DNA from: Streptomyces hirsutus
GTDB taxonomy: Bacteria; Actinomycetota; Actinomycetes; Streptomycetales; Streptomycetaceae
Assembly (NCBI RefSeq): GCF_001418415.1
Contig: NZ_LIQT01000157.1
Span: 1-59,031, forward strand
Length of the DNA stretch: 59,031 nt
Direction: 5' to 3'
Notes under the pieces: generated by a model
Told to the model about the DNA's origin: nothing
Seen by the model: the letters and a program-made list of their open reading frames with translations, nothing else
Databases searched by the model: none
In this document: piece after piece, positions 47,041-55,999 of the stretch
Layout of the letters: every line of letters starts with the position of its first letter
How positions within the stretch are numbered: position 1 is the stretch's first letter
Program-made: the position numbers and the translations under genes

Positions 47041-48528
47041 TTGACCGACCGCAACCTCGTCGTTCGGACCGCGCAGGGCGCGGTCCGCGGCAGCCAGAGC
47101 GACGACCACGCCGTGTTCCTCGGTGTTCCCTACGCCGCGCCTCCCGTCGGCGCGGGCCGTTTCGCGGCCCCGCGACCGCACGATCCGTGGGAGGGGGTCC
47201 TGAACGCCACGGAATGGGGACCGACCGCACCGCAGGCGCCGCGCCGCCTCGGCGCACTGGAGATGACGGCCTACTTCGGGTCCGGATGGGTGCGAGGGCC
47301 GGACTACCTCACCGTCAACGTCTGGGCACCCCGGACCACGCGGCCCGGTGCGCCGGTCATGGTGTTCGTGCACGGCGGCGGCTTCGTCGCCGGTTCCAAC
47401 CGGTCGTCCCTCTACGACGGCAGCCGCTTCGCCCGTGACGGCGTCGTGCTCGTCACCGTGAACTACCGGCTCGGCATCCCCGGGTTTCTCGACCTGCCCG
47501 GAGCCCCCCGCAACCGGGGTCTGCTCGACGTGCTCCAAGCCCTGCGCTGGGTGCGGGAGAACATCGCCGCCTTCGGCGGGGATCCCGGGAACGTCACGCT
47601 GTTCGGTCAGTCGGCCGGTGCCACCATCACCGGTGCCGTCCTGGCCGATCCCGCGGCAGAGGGACTCGTCGCGCGCGCGATCGTCCAGAGCGGCAACGGA
47701 CGGGGGGCGTTCACGCCCGAGCAGGCGGCGCGGGTGACGGCCGGCGCGGCCGTGAAGCTGGGTGTCGCACCGCACGCCGAGGCGTTCGCGCGGATCACCG
47801 ACGAACGTCTCGTCGAGATCATGCCGGGCCTGTCGGGGATCGACATGCGCACGGCGACCGCCAGCGATCCGCTCATCGGGCTCAGCCCGTTCAGCGTGGT
47901 GCTCGACCGTCAGCCCGCCGACGCCGTCGCCGACGGACCGGGCGCGAGCGTGGACCTGCTGATCGGCACGAACGCCGAGGAGGGCAATCTCTACCTGGCC
48001 CCGTTCGGCACGCTCGGCACGTCGACGATGGCCGACGTGGAGGCCACCGCCGCCCTGTTCCGCCCCAACCCCGCGCGGTATGTCGCGTCCTTCCGCCGCA
48101 GCCGTCCAGGAGGCACGGCCGGCGAACTGCGCTCCGCCCTCATCGCCGAGGCCCTGTTCGTCGCCGGCAGCCGCGACCTCGCCGACGCGCATGCCGCACA
48201 CCCGGGCTCCCGCACCTTCCGCTACGAGTTCGCCTGGCGTTCTCCCGCTCTGGGCGGTGAACTGGGCGCGGCGCACACCGTCGAGGTGCCCTTCGTCTTC
48301 GATGTGACCGACCAGCCCGGTCTGCTCGGTCCCCACGCCCTGCTCGGTGCCGGGACGCCGCCGGCCGAACTCGCCACCCGCACACACGCGGCATGGATCG
48401 CCTTCGCCACGACCGGAGACCCGGGCTGGGCTCCGTACGAGCGCGGGAACGGACCACTCATGCGCATCGCGGAGGAGTGGGAGACCGTCCCGGGGCGGCG
48501 ACCCGAACCGAGTCCGTCCGCGGGCTGA
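47041..48528 (+). CDS. Type B carboxylesterase
   Basis: 495 residues from TTG 47041, preceded by AAGGAGAG. The carboxylesterase family signature is complete: VFLGVPYAAPPVG near the N-terminus, the oxyanion HGGGF, the nucleophile Ser in TLFGQSAGA, an acidic residue in NAEEGN and the catalytic His in GAAHTVEVPF. It hydrolyses esters or amides of unknown identity and has no signal peptide, so it is cytoplasmic. It is the last gene of the LuxR-associated operon in cassette E3. Confidence 0.93.
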   Translation: MTDRNLVVRTAQGAVRGSQSDDHAVFLGVPYAAPPVGAGRFAAPRPHDPWEGVLNATEWGPTAPQAPRRLGALEMTAYFGSGWVRGPDYLTVNVWAPRTTRPGAPVMVFVHGGGFVAGSNRSSLYDGSRFARDGVVLVTVNYRLGIPGFLDLPGAPRNRGLLDVLQALRWVRENIAAFGGDPGNVTLFGQSAGATITGAVLADPAAEGLVARAIVQSGNGRGAFTPEQAARVTAGAAVKLGVAPHAEAFARITDERLVEIMPGLSGIDMRTATASDPLIGLSPFSVVLDRQPADAVADGPGASVDLLIGTNAEEGNLYLAPFGTLGTSTMADVEATAALFRPNPARYVASFRRSRPGGTAGELRSALIAEALFVAGSRDLADAHAAHPGSRTFRYEFAWRSPALGGELGAAHTVEVPFVFDVTDQPGLLGPHALLGAGTPPAELATRTHAAWIAFATTGDPGWAPYERGNGPLMRIAEEWETVPGRRPEPSPSAG

Positions 48529-48928
48529 CGGTCATGGCCGGCCTGTTCGATCAGCTCGACGACCGGCCCGTGCGCCAGGCCGTCCCGGTACATGGAGCGG
48601 GCCCGGTTCCCGATGGCCCCGTCAACGACGGCACCCGGGTCCTTGCCCTCCTCACGCAGTGCCGCGAGGTGCTCGTCGCTGCTCTCGACGGCGTAGGCGA
48701 GACGGCCAGCGCGGCGAGGTGGTACGAGCCACTCGAGACCTCGGACCACGGCGCCGTCCTTTGTGGCCCGGCCGGGCCACGCTCTCGGTTCCAGGACACG
48801 TGCGACCGAGGCAGCAGCTCGCGCCGCCGCCGAGGAAGTGCAGTCGGACGCCCGAACCGGAGACCTCGCCCCGTGCCGACAGCCCGGTCCGCGCGGCCCG
48901 GCCCGGAGAGGTCCGTGACTTCCGCTTC
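48529..48928. other. Right end of cassette E3, possible gene remnant
   Basis: About 400 bases. A minus frame (about 48540-48749) reads SDEHLAALREEGKDPGAVVD then NRARSMYRDGLAHGPVVELIEQAG, coding-like but without a family I recognise and running into the carboxylesterase gene. It is probably the stump of a lost gene. Confidence 0.35.
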
Positions 48929-49265
48929 GAGCGTCATCCGAGCGTCAAGAGTCTCCGAATGAAACCCTGAAGGCGTCGCCGATGCAGGTGTCTCTCTTGT
49001 GGATTCGCAGGTCAGGAAGCTTTCAAGGGTCGATTCGTCCGCTCGAACCGCTGCACGGAGCGGAACAGGTCGAGCGACCCGCCTACGATATAAACCCGCA
49101 GGTCAGGCCCCTTTCTCAGCAGGCTCAAGAATAGCCACGCACTCCACGTGCGAGGTCATCGGAAAGACGTCCCAAGAACTGGAGGCGTGAAAACCTGCAG
49201 TTCAGCGGGGGTTAGGCCCACCTGGAGCCGGGCTCCGAGGCGGCCGGGGCGTCAAACGAGCGTCA
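48929..49265 (-). repeat. Composite att-like repeat R4
   Basis: Left-arm pair GAGCGTCA at 48929 and 48940; a first CGCAGGTCAGG at about 49009; core at 49108-49171 whose minus strand reads FPMTSHVECVAILEPAEKGA plus stop, again with CAGGTCAG abutting the stop; right-arm pair GGGCGTCA (49247) and GAGCGTCA (49258). All pairs have an 11-base pitch. It separates cassettes E3 and E4. Confidence 0.85.
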
Positions 49266-49772
49266 CGGTCATGCCAGGCGAGGGCGTGCAGGACCTCGCC
49301 CACCTGTACGGTCGCCTTCGCCCGCGACAAGACCAACGGCACCACCGAGGCGACCACGTTCGCCGACGGCGTCACGCAGCACCGCCTCATCGACCAGATA
49401 CAGCAGGCAGCCAGCGGGGGTGCCCAGCATGGGCTCGCAGCATCTGAAGGCCGCAGCAGTCACCACGGGGCGCCGCCGGCGCCAGTGTGACACGAACTCT
49501 GGTGGGCCGGGTGACGGCGAGGCCCGGGCGTTCCACGCGGCGGCGGCGCCGGACCGTTCGACGAGCGGTTGGCCGCCAGGCGCATCCGTTCAGGGGCTTT
49601 GTGGGGCAATGACATCCGCCGCACCGGGCTTGGCGCCGGCCCCTCGCCCACCCGGGACTGAGTCCTGAGCGCCGGCGACCAGCGAGGAGTCACCGTGACC
49701 GCATGTGGGCCTGAGGAGGACGGTGGGCCGACCGCTCGTCCTCACGAGAACGGGGGTGACCGGGGCAGGGCG
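49266..49772. other. No recognisable gene; left end of cassette E4
   Basis: About 500 bases with no assignable reading frame before the phosphatase pseudogene. Confidence 0.35.
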
Positions 49773-50745
49773 ATGACCTTGGCGGGGACACTGGCGGCGG
49801 CGGAGACCGCAGCGCCCGTGGAGTCGCTCGACGTGGTCGCGCGCATGCTCAGGGAGCACCTCGGGGCCGCGTCGGTGTCGTTCCTGATCACCGACTTCAC
49901 CGGCGGGTCGGTCGTACGGCTCGGGGCGGCGGGCAGCGTCGAGACCGCTGAGCCCGCCCGGCGCATCACCCTGCGGGGCACCCTGTACGACGACGTGATC
50001 CGCACCCAGCGGCCGAGCGTGGAGGACAAGAGCGAGGGCGCGCTGGTACGGACGTCGCCCCGGTGACCAACCGCGGGGACGCCATCGGGCTCCTGGAACT
50101 GTTCCTGCCCGCGGCGCCGGAAGCGGAGGTGATGCGGGCGATCGGCGAGACCGCGCACGTCCTGGCGTACGTCGTCATCGCGAACCGGTCCTTCACCGAC
50201 GTGTACCAGTGGGGCCGCCGGACCATCCCGCTGAGTCTGGCCGCGGAGATCCAGCACCGGTTGCTTCCGGCTTCGCTGGCGTGCGAGGCGGCTCAGTTCG
50301 CGGTGGCCGGGGCGCTGGAGCCGACCGACCGCGTCGGGGGTGACACCTTCGACTACGTGATCGACCGGGACACGGTCCAACTCTCCGTCACCGATGCCAT
50401 GGGGCACGATGTCGACGCCGCGCTGCTGGCCACCCTTCTGGTGGGCGCCCTGCGCCGGGCACGGCGGGCCGGTGCCGACCTGGCCGAACAGGCCCGCCAG
50501 GCCGACCGGGCCATGCGCGAGCACGGCCGCCAGGGCTACGTCACCGGCCGGCTCCTGCGCATCAGCCTGATCGACGGCAAGACCGAGTTCATCAACGCCG
50601 GGCATCCCTGGCCGCTGTGGATGCGGAACGGACAGGTGCGGGAGATCAAACCGAAGATCGATATGCCTTCGGCTTCCATGCCCTTCACAGCTACCGGGTC
50701 CAGTCGCTGGACCTGCGGCCAGGCGACCGGCTGGTGATGCTGAAG
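49773..50745 (+). pseudogene. SpoIIE/PP2C-type phosphatase, two frameshifts, 3' truncated
   Basis: From ATG 49773, frame 1 gives a GAF-like start (LGAASVSFLITDFTGGSVVRLG) to about 50055. There one missing T shifts it; the next frame continues with VTNRGDAIGLLELFLP and the PPM phosphatase core (SLAAEIQHRLLPA, DRVGGDTFDYV, VTDAMGHDVDAALLATL, INAGHPWPLW). A second single-base loss near 50674 shifts again to FGFHALHSYRVQSLDLRPGD. The sequence then diverges from the family after DRLVML, where the usual metal-binding aspartate motif should be, so the C-terminus is deleted. Intact relatives dephosphorylate anti-anti-sigma factors. It is not functional as written. Confidence 0.8.
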
Positions 50746-50815
50746 GACTGCTCCAGTAGCCCGCTTCGGGCGGCCCTTGGAGGGCAGAACGGGGTGCTCT
50801 GTCCGGGCGACCGCG

Positions 50816-50980
50816 TCACCGGGGCAGGCGCCTGCGGCGGCCCAGGCGCAGGCCGAGAAGGACGAAGTCGGCGACCAGGACCACCACACCGATGACCAGC
50901 AGGTAGAACAGACCCTTCGCCACCACTCCGATGATGCCGAGCACGATGGCCACAACGACCAGCAGGAGGAAGAGAGCCAT
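50816..50980 (-). CDS. Small hydrophobic membrane protein (54 aa)
   Basis: 54 residues from ATG 50980, too short for most gene finders. It has two transmembrane helices (FLLLVVVAIVLGIIGVVA and FYLLVIGVVVLVADFVLL) and a basic C-terminus LRLGRRRRLPR. AGGAGGAAGAG of the reverse complement does not precede it, so the ribosome binding site is weak. Similar tiny hydrophobic proteins are frequent in Streptomyces stress regions, often beside PRC-barrel genes as here (36 bases from the end of the next gene upstream). The function is unknown. Confidence 0.7.
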   Translation of the reverse strand: MALFLLLVVVAIVLGIIGVVAKGLFYLLVIGVVVLVADFVLLGLRLGRRRRLPR

Positions 50981-51016
50981 GCGTGTCACCTCATGGGAGG
51001 GGAAGTTGGTGGGGCA

Positions 51017-51373
51017 TCAGCGGCGGGCGAGGCGACGTTCGCCGCCCGCACCCGTCCGGTAGGCGAGCTCGTAGTGCGCGAAGACCGTCTTCTCGTCCTC
51101 CGCGAGCAGTTCGCCGTCCGTGCCGATCGAGGGCGCTTCCTTGACCTGCTTCTTGTCGTAGGCGACCTTCAGATAACCCGGACCGACCGTCGCGTCGGCC
51201 AGGGGGACGAACACCAGCCGGTGCCGGGTCGGCAGGCCGACCGTGACCGTCGCGAACGCGGGCCGGTCCGTGGCCGTGTCGACGTAGACCGCTTCCAGGA
51301 CGCCGATCTTGTGCCGCTCATGGTCGACCACGTCGTGGCCTCGCCATTCCCTGATGTCTTCCGCCTCGAACAC
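51017..51373 (-). CDS. PRC-barrel domain protein
   Basis: 118 residues from GTG 51373 with GGAGG just upstream. The PRC-barrel pattern is EDIREWRGHDVVDHERHKIG followed by VYVDTATDRPAFATVTVG and LVFVPLADATVGPGYLKVAYDK. Such beta-barrels bind RNA, protein or membrane partners; in Streptomyces they often occur as stand-alone stress proteins. It is immediately upstream of the 54-residue hydrophobic protein, likely one transcript. Confidence 0.88.
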   Translation of the reverse strand: MFEAEDIREWRGHDVVDHERHKIGVLEAVYVDTATDRPAFATVTVGLPTRHRLVFVPLADATVGPGYLKVAYDKKQVKEAPSIGTDGELLAEDEKTVFAHYELAYRTGAGGERRLARR

Positions 51374-51603
51374 GGGGCCTCCTCCGTCGCAGGTCAGCTG
51401 AAGACCGCTGTCTCGTCTTTCTCTCGCTCCTCCCTCCTTACCTGTCCACGGAGCGTCACACCCTGGAGAGCAGCCCACTTGCGGGCCAGACGGCAGACGG
51501 CTTTCACCCGCGGGGCGATGCCTCAGCGACCGTCCGGCCCGTCGCGGCCCAGCGCACGGCAACATGGGCGATGAGCAGCACGGGCCGGAACACTGTCGCG
51601 GGG

Positions 51604-52434
51604 TCAGTAGGTGGCGAGGGAGATGGCGACATAGTGCGCGGTGAAGGCTGCCACGGTCAGGGCGTGGAACACCTCATGGAAGCCGAACCAGCGGGGCGAG
51701 GGGTCGGGTCGCTGGAGGGCGTAGACAACCGCGCCCGCGCTGTAGAGGAGACCACCCGCCACGATCAGGGCGAGTACGGCCACTCCGCCGGTGTGCAGGA
51801 AGTCGGGCAGGTAGCGCACCGGCGCCCACCCCAAGGCCAGGTAGCACGGGGTGTACAGCCAGCGCGGAGCTCCGACCCACAGGACCCGGAACGCGATGCC
51901 GGCCAACGCGCCCGCCCACACGATCCACAGCAGCATGGACCGCTGGTCCGGCGGGAGGAGGAGCACGGCCAGGGGCGTGCAGGTACCGGCGATGATCAGG
52001 AAGATGTTGGCGTGGTCGAGACGTCGTAGAAGAGCCTCGCCCAGCGGTCCCCAGGTGCCGCGGTGGTAGATGGCGCTCGTTGCGAACAGCAGCCAGGCGG
52101 TGACCGAATACACGACGCAGGCCAGGACTGCCTGCGGAGTACGGGCCAGGCAGATGAGTACGACGCCTGCGATCAGCGCGGCGGGGACCATTCCGGCATG
52201 GAGCCAGCCACGCAACCTCGGCTTGATCGGTTCGGCCAGGTCGGCCGCCCGCTCCACCAGAGCAGCAACCGAGTGAGCCTTCTCCCCGGCATGGTCGCCT
52301 TGTGATCCGCCGGGTAACCCGTCCTCACGGCGCTCTCCACGCGCTGAGGCGACGTGACCATACTCGACTTCAGCGGCGTCGCGGGACACAGCTTCTCGTC
52401 CTCTCTCGGGCACCTGGGCGTGACGGGCAGCCAT
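51604..52434 (-). CDS. Hemolysin III / PAQR family membrane protein
   Basis: Up to 276 residues from ATG 52434; an N-terminal hydrophilic extension of about 75 residues precedes the seven-helix PAQR core, so a downstream start is possible. The core has conserved histidines and aspartates in TSAIYHRGTWG, LDHANIFLIIAGTCTPL and the C-terminal FHEVFHALTVAAFTAHYVAI, which coordinate zinc in this family. Bacterial members (TrhA/YqfA) tune membrane energetics and lipid homeostasis rather than lysing blood cells. It stands alone on the minus strand in cassette E4. Confidence 0.9.
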   Translation of the reverse strand: MAARHAQVPERGREAVSRDAAEVEYGHVASARGERREDGLPGGSQGDHAGEKAHSVAALVERAADLAEPIKPRLRGWLHAGMVPAALIAGVVLICLARTPQAVLACVVYSVTAWLLFATSAIYHRGTWGPLGEALLRRLDHANIFLIIAGTCTPLAVLLLPPDQRSMLLWIVWAGALAGIAFRVLWVGAPRWLYTPCYLALGWAPVRYLPDFLHTGGVAVLALIVAGGLLYSAGAVVYALQRPDPSPRWFGFHEVFHALTVAAFTAHYVAISLATY

Positions 52435-52654
52435 GCGGTCATGCTAAAAGACCTCACTCCGACAGCATGAGGGGAGGTCGGTCCAGAACCCCAGGGCCAC
52501 GTCGCCGGGCATGGGCTGGTTCGCGAGGGTGAACCCCAGCTCCGTAGACGCTGCCGCCGATAGGGCCTGCCGAAGCCGAATAGATCGGCTGGTCATGGGA
52601 ACGATCAGGGCTCCAGAACGGGCATCTCCGCTCGCCTACGCACAAGGATCGCCG

Positions 52655-53215
52655 ATGCTTCCTGAGGTCCGCCCCCACGTATCCGCCCCCCTGGCACACC
52701 AGCTGGAACATCAATTGGGTCTGGCTTCGCATCTCGAAGCCGGCCATCTCGATGTGGAGGGCGTCGCCGGCATCGCAGTCGTCGCAGCTGCCCACTCCGA
52801 TGGCTATGCGGCCACCGGCCATCTCCTCGGGTTGCTGGCCGCGCTGCCTACCCCCACCAAGGCAGGAGAACGCTTCTGGTCGGACCTGTGGAGGTCATCG
52901 GGCACCGCGTACCTGCTCCCCGTCAACATCAAGGCTCGGGTGCTGCGTTCCCTGGCAGGAGAAGGAACCGCCCTGGCCCGACAGATCCTCTCGGCCGTCT
53001 ATGAGATGACCCCACCCCAGCGCGTCGCGGCCGGGGAGGTGATCGGTCAAGCCCTCGCCGAGTCCGACCATCTTCCCGACCTCAAGACACAGGTCATCGG
53101 AGAACTGTGGCTCCGAGATCTCGAGCTCACCGCCTGGCGCGTCCTGCATGCAGACCGCAGGTCGGACGATCCGGCTGGACGGAAAGCCTTCCTCGACGCC
53201 TGGACCAGCGTCTGA
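52655..53215 (+). CDS. Hypothetical protein, helical
   Basis: 186 residues from ATG 52655 with AAGGATCG about seven bases upstream (a longer frame from 52511 is possible). Codon bias is normal for the region. The sequence is largely alpha-helical (HLLGLLAALPTPTKAGERF, LARQILSAVYEMTPPQRV, ELWLRDLELTAWRVLHA) with no motif I recognise and no signal peptide. It is convergent with the cold-shock gene across a strong hairpin. Confidence 0.55.
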   Translation: MLPEVRPHVSAPLAHQLEHQLGLASHLEAGHLDVEGVAGIAVVAAAHSDGYAATGHLLGLLAALPTPTKAGERFWSDLWRSSGTAYLLPVNIKARVLRSLAGEGTALARQILSAVYEMTPPQRVAAGEVIGQALAESDHLPDLKTQVIGELWLRDLELTAWRVLHADRRSDDPAGRKAFLDAWTSV

Positions 53216-53497
53216 ACGTCTGCTCCTCCGGACAGCCACGCAGGGCACGCGGCACCCGAGCCGGCACGTGGCGCGCAGACCCGGCCCCGTATCCGTACTC
53301 ATCCGGCTCGGTGCTGCTGCACCTTGCGAGCAACCCTGGTCACCGACGAACTGCGCGCCGGCGACCTGGACGTAACGTCGTGGCCCTCGGCTCAACGGCA
53401 ACTCGACGGTGAGGCGGCCGAGTCCGGGACAACGCTTGGAGCGACCGAGTTCAGGAATTTTCCGGCCGAGGTCGCGTCGCCCCGGATGCACCTCAAC

Positions 53498-53537
53498 GGA
53501 TCGGGGCCGCGCAGCCATTGCTGCGCGGCCCCGATCC
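53498..53537. terminator. Rho-independent terminator of the cold-shock gene
   Basis: Perfect 18-bp stem (GGATCGGGGCCGCGCAGC at 53498-53515 and its complement at 53520-53537) with a 4-base loop CATT, 130 bases downstream of the cold-shock gene. Confidence 0.75.
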
Positions 53538-53666
53538 TGTGCACGACAGGTCCTGTAGGCGCCCGGCACGAGAACGGGTCCCCTTGTCCGGCTGAAAACA
53601 CGGCCCGCACGGGCCGCGGCAGTCACCGGACGCGGAGTGCCCGGTCCCTCGGGCAAGGCTGCGAGG

Positions 53667-53870
53667 TCAGGCCGGGTTGATGTTCTCGGCCTGCGGGCCC
53701 TTTTGGCCCTGGGTGACGTCGAACGTCACGGCCTGGCCCTCCTGGAGCTCACGAAACCCCGAGGAGTTGATCGCGGAGTAGTGCGCGAAGACATCCGGGC
53801 CGCCCCCGTCCTGGGCGATGAAGCCGAAGCCCTTCTCCGCGTTGAACCACTTCACGGTTCCCGTAGCCAT
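53667..53870 (-). CDS. Cold-shock protein (CspA family)
   Basis: 67 residues, the usual CspA length, from ATG 53870 (a second ATG two codons earlier is too close to GGAAGG). The nucleic-acid-binding motifs RNP1 KGFGFIAQ and RNP2 VFAHYSAI are present, with the typical start [14 protein letters not shown] and end [10 protein letters not shown]. It binds single-stranded RNA/DNA and acts as an RNA chaperone. A MerR regulator gene lies 242 bases upstream on the same strand. Confidence 0.96.
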   Translation of the reverse strand: MATGTVKWFNAEKGFGFIAQDGGGPDVFAHYSAINSSGFRELQEGQAVTFDVTQGQKGPQAENINPA

Positions 53871-54111
53871 AGTCATGCCTTCCAGTCGATGAACGCCTCC
53901 CACTCCATGTGGAAGGCAAAGGTGATCGCCCTGGTTCCTGCGGCACAGCACAGCAAAACGCCCACACCAAGGCGTGGGCAAAGGGGAACTCCGAACCACG
54001 ACAGCTGACGCAGACGCTACACGGCCGCACACCGCGTCACCACTGGAACGATCACGCCGCAGACCGGGACCGTGCGGGCGGTGTCCGCCGATACCGGCGG
54101 ACACGCTCCTC

Positions 54112-54453
54112 TCATGCCGCAGCCGGGGGGTTGGGTGATCCGGCGGCGCGGCGGTGCTCGGCGTTGATGCGCTGGGCTTCTTCGAGCTGGTCTTCGAGGA
54201 TGACGATGCGGCAGGCGGCCTCGACGGGGGTGCCGTGGTCGACGAGTTCCCGGGCGCGGGCCGCGATGCGCAGCTGGTAACGGGAGTAGCGGCGGTGGCC
54301 GCCCTTGGAGCGGAGCGGGGTGATCAACCCGGCCTCACCGATGGCGCGCAGGAAGCCCGGGGTGGTGCCGAGCATGTCGGCGGCTCGGCCCATGGTGTAG
54401 GCGGGGTAGTCGTCGTCGAGACGGCCGTACGAGTCGTCTGCTGTCACTTGCAC
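54112..54453 (-). CDS. MerR family transcriptional regulator
   Basis: 113 residues from GTG 54453 (GTG 54447 is also possible). The winged helix-turn-helix is [20 protein letters not shown] then [22 protein letters not shown], followed by a short coiled-coil dimerisation helix [16 protein letters not shown]. There is no long effector domain, so it is probably not ligand-responsive. MerR genes of this short type are often beside cold-shock genes in Streptomyces. A perfect 11-bp hairpin sits 20 bases before its start. Confidence 0.88.
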   Translation of the reverse strand: MQVTADDSYGRLDDDYPAYTMGRAADMLGTTPGFLRAIGEAGLITPLRSKGGHRRYSRYQLRIAARARELVDHGTPVEAACRIVILEDQLEEAQRINAEHRRAAGSPNPPAAA

Positions 54454-54472
54454 CTCTCTCGGAACGCATGGA

Positions 54473-54503
54473 GGGGCCCTGGCACCATTGGCGCCAGGGC
54501 CCC
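54473..54503 (-). promoter_or_regulatory. Leader hairpin before the MerR gene
   Basis: Perfect inverted repeat GGGGCCCTGGC (54473-54483) and GCCAGGGCCCC (54493-54503), 9-base loop, just 20 bases upstream of the MerR start on the minus strand. It could be an attenuator or the terminator of an upstream leader transcript. Confidence 0.55.
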
Positions 54504-54722
54504 GAAGGAACTGCTACACCATCTGCCGGCCCTAGTGCTGCGCCGGCCTTCTGTGTCCGCTGACCCGACCGAGATGCTGTCGGGGGTGCGGGGATCGCGG
54601 TTGCTTGACCGGAGACCACCTCACTATCGATGTCCTGCGGTACCCGGGTTCAAGGCTTCCGCCCGGGCGATCCTGATGGCGCTGAAGTCCTCCGTTCTTC
54701 CCTCTGGGATCAATCACTTACC

Positions 54723-55100
54723 TACTGCTGGTACTGCTCTCCTACGTACTGCTGGTGATGCGAACTGCTCCGTGGCCTGTGACAGCGCCACTCTCCGGCA
54801 GCCAGCCCCGTCGCCCGTCCTGCGTCTGCTCTGGCTTGGAACCCCACTGCCGAACCTCCCGGTGCGCGCGCCCGCAGCCGACGCCTTCACCGAGGTACTG
54901 CTCACTGACTTCACTGCTGAGTACTGCGCACTGCACTTACAGGTACTGCCACCGCGTTAACCGCGGCCCTGCTCACGGCGGCCCCTGATCACTGCGGGCC
55001 ACCCGGTCCGGCCGTCAGTCCCGTCGCCGTCCTACGACAACCCTGGCTTCGGAACTCCACCACCGCACCGTCCTGCGCACTGCACCTGCGTGTACTGCTG
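54723..55100. repeat. Cluster of TACTGC/GCAGTA motifs
   Basis: TACTGC elements recur: near 54724, 54732, 54747, 54896, 54922, 54944 and 55093, several as GTACTGC, with looser GAACTGC, CACTGC and GCACTGC copies between. No reading frame here looks like a real gene. On the minus strand this is the far-upstream/leader side of the MerR gene. Confidence 0.55.
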
Positions 55101-55999
55101 CCCGGCAGTTCGTCTCTGCCGGGCCTTGCTCGATCTCGGCTACAAGAGAAACCATAACCACACCACCATCCAATGTCTACTCCGGCCGACATAGATTTCT
55201 GCGCGCTCGAACATGAGGTAACCCGCCTCGACCGGTCTCTTGATGGTCGGAGCAGCTCCGAAGCTCAGGTCCGGCGCTCGGAGTGACCCACAGCCGCGCA
55301 GTCCGTCGGGCTTCCCGGGGTGCCGCCCACTGCGCCACGGCTACCGTCGGCAGGTACCGGCCACCGCTGGGCATTCATGCTTTCGACCGTATCTACCGAC
55401 AGGCCGGCCGGTGACGGGCGTGGCACGAGGGCCTGCGCCGGTCTTGACGGGCGTGGCCCGATGACCGAGCAGCTCGTGGAAGCGGTGCACGCCGGTGCTG
55501 GTGCCACGATTCGCAGACTGGCGCTCCTGCTGCCGAGTCAGCGCCACAACGGGGATCTGCTTCCTCAACCCGCGGGTACTCTCTCGTGTTCGCCCGGCTG
55601 CCCGTGCTCGCCCGACCGGTGGCGTCGCCTCGGATGGACCGCCTGATCGAACCCGGCGTGGGCCCCGACTCGATCAGGCCATGGGCCGGCACCTTGACAC
55701 AGGCGGGACGCGGGCACACGGCAGCTTGCCGTCACACGTCGACCGTGGTCGTCGGTTTCTCCGGCAAGCACTGCGGCTCTGCCGGCCCTTCAGGAGACGT
55801 CCAGCAGCTCGTAACGGCGCCCTGGGGGCAGAACGCCGCGGGTACGACTACTCCCCCCGCTGACCGCCTGAGGGTCTGCGTCAGCGGTGGGTTGCCCCAC
55901 CGGGTCGGCGAACGGGCCGCCACGGCCGCACGCTCCCTTGAGGACCCACTCGCCGAGATCGTGCCTGGTCGGCGGTGATGTCCTGGGGCAGTACTCAAC
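55101..55999. other. No recognisable gene; right end of cassette E4
   Basis: About 900 bases. A plus frame near 55460-55560 (TEQLVEAVHAGAGATIRRLA) and one near 55900-55978 (GERAATAARSLEDPLAEIV) look coding-like but are short and unassignable. It is probably degraded cargo. Confidence 0.35.

Noticed and set aside
53324..53680. 118-residue plus-strand open frame
   Set aside because: It runs through the perfect terminator hairpin of the cold-shock gene and has no family resemblance.
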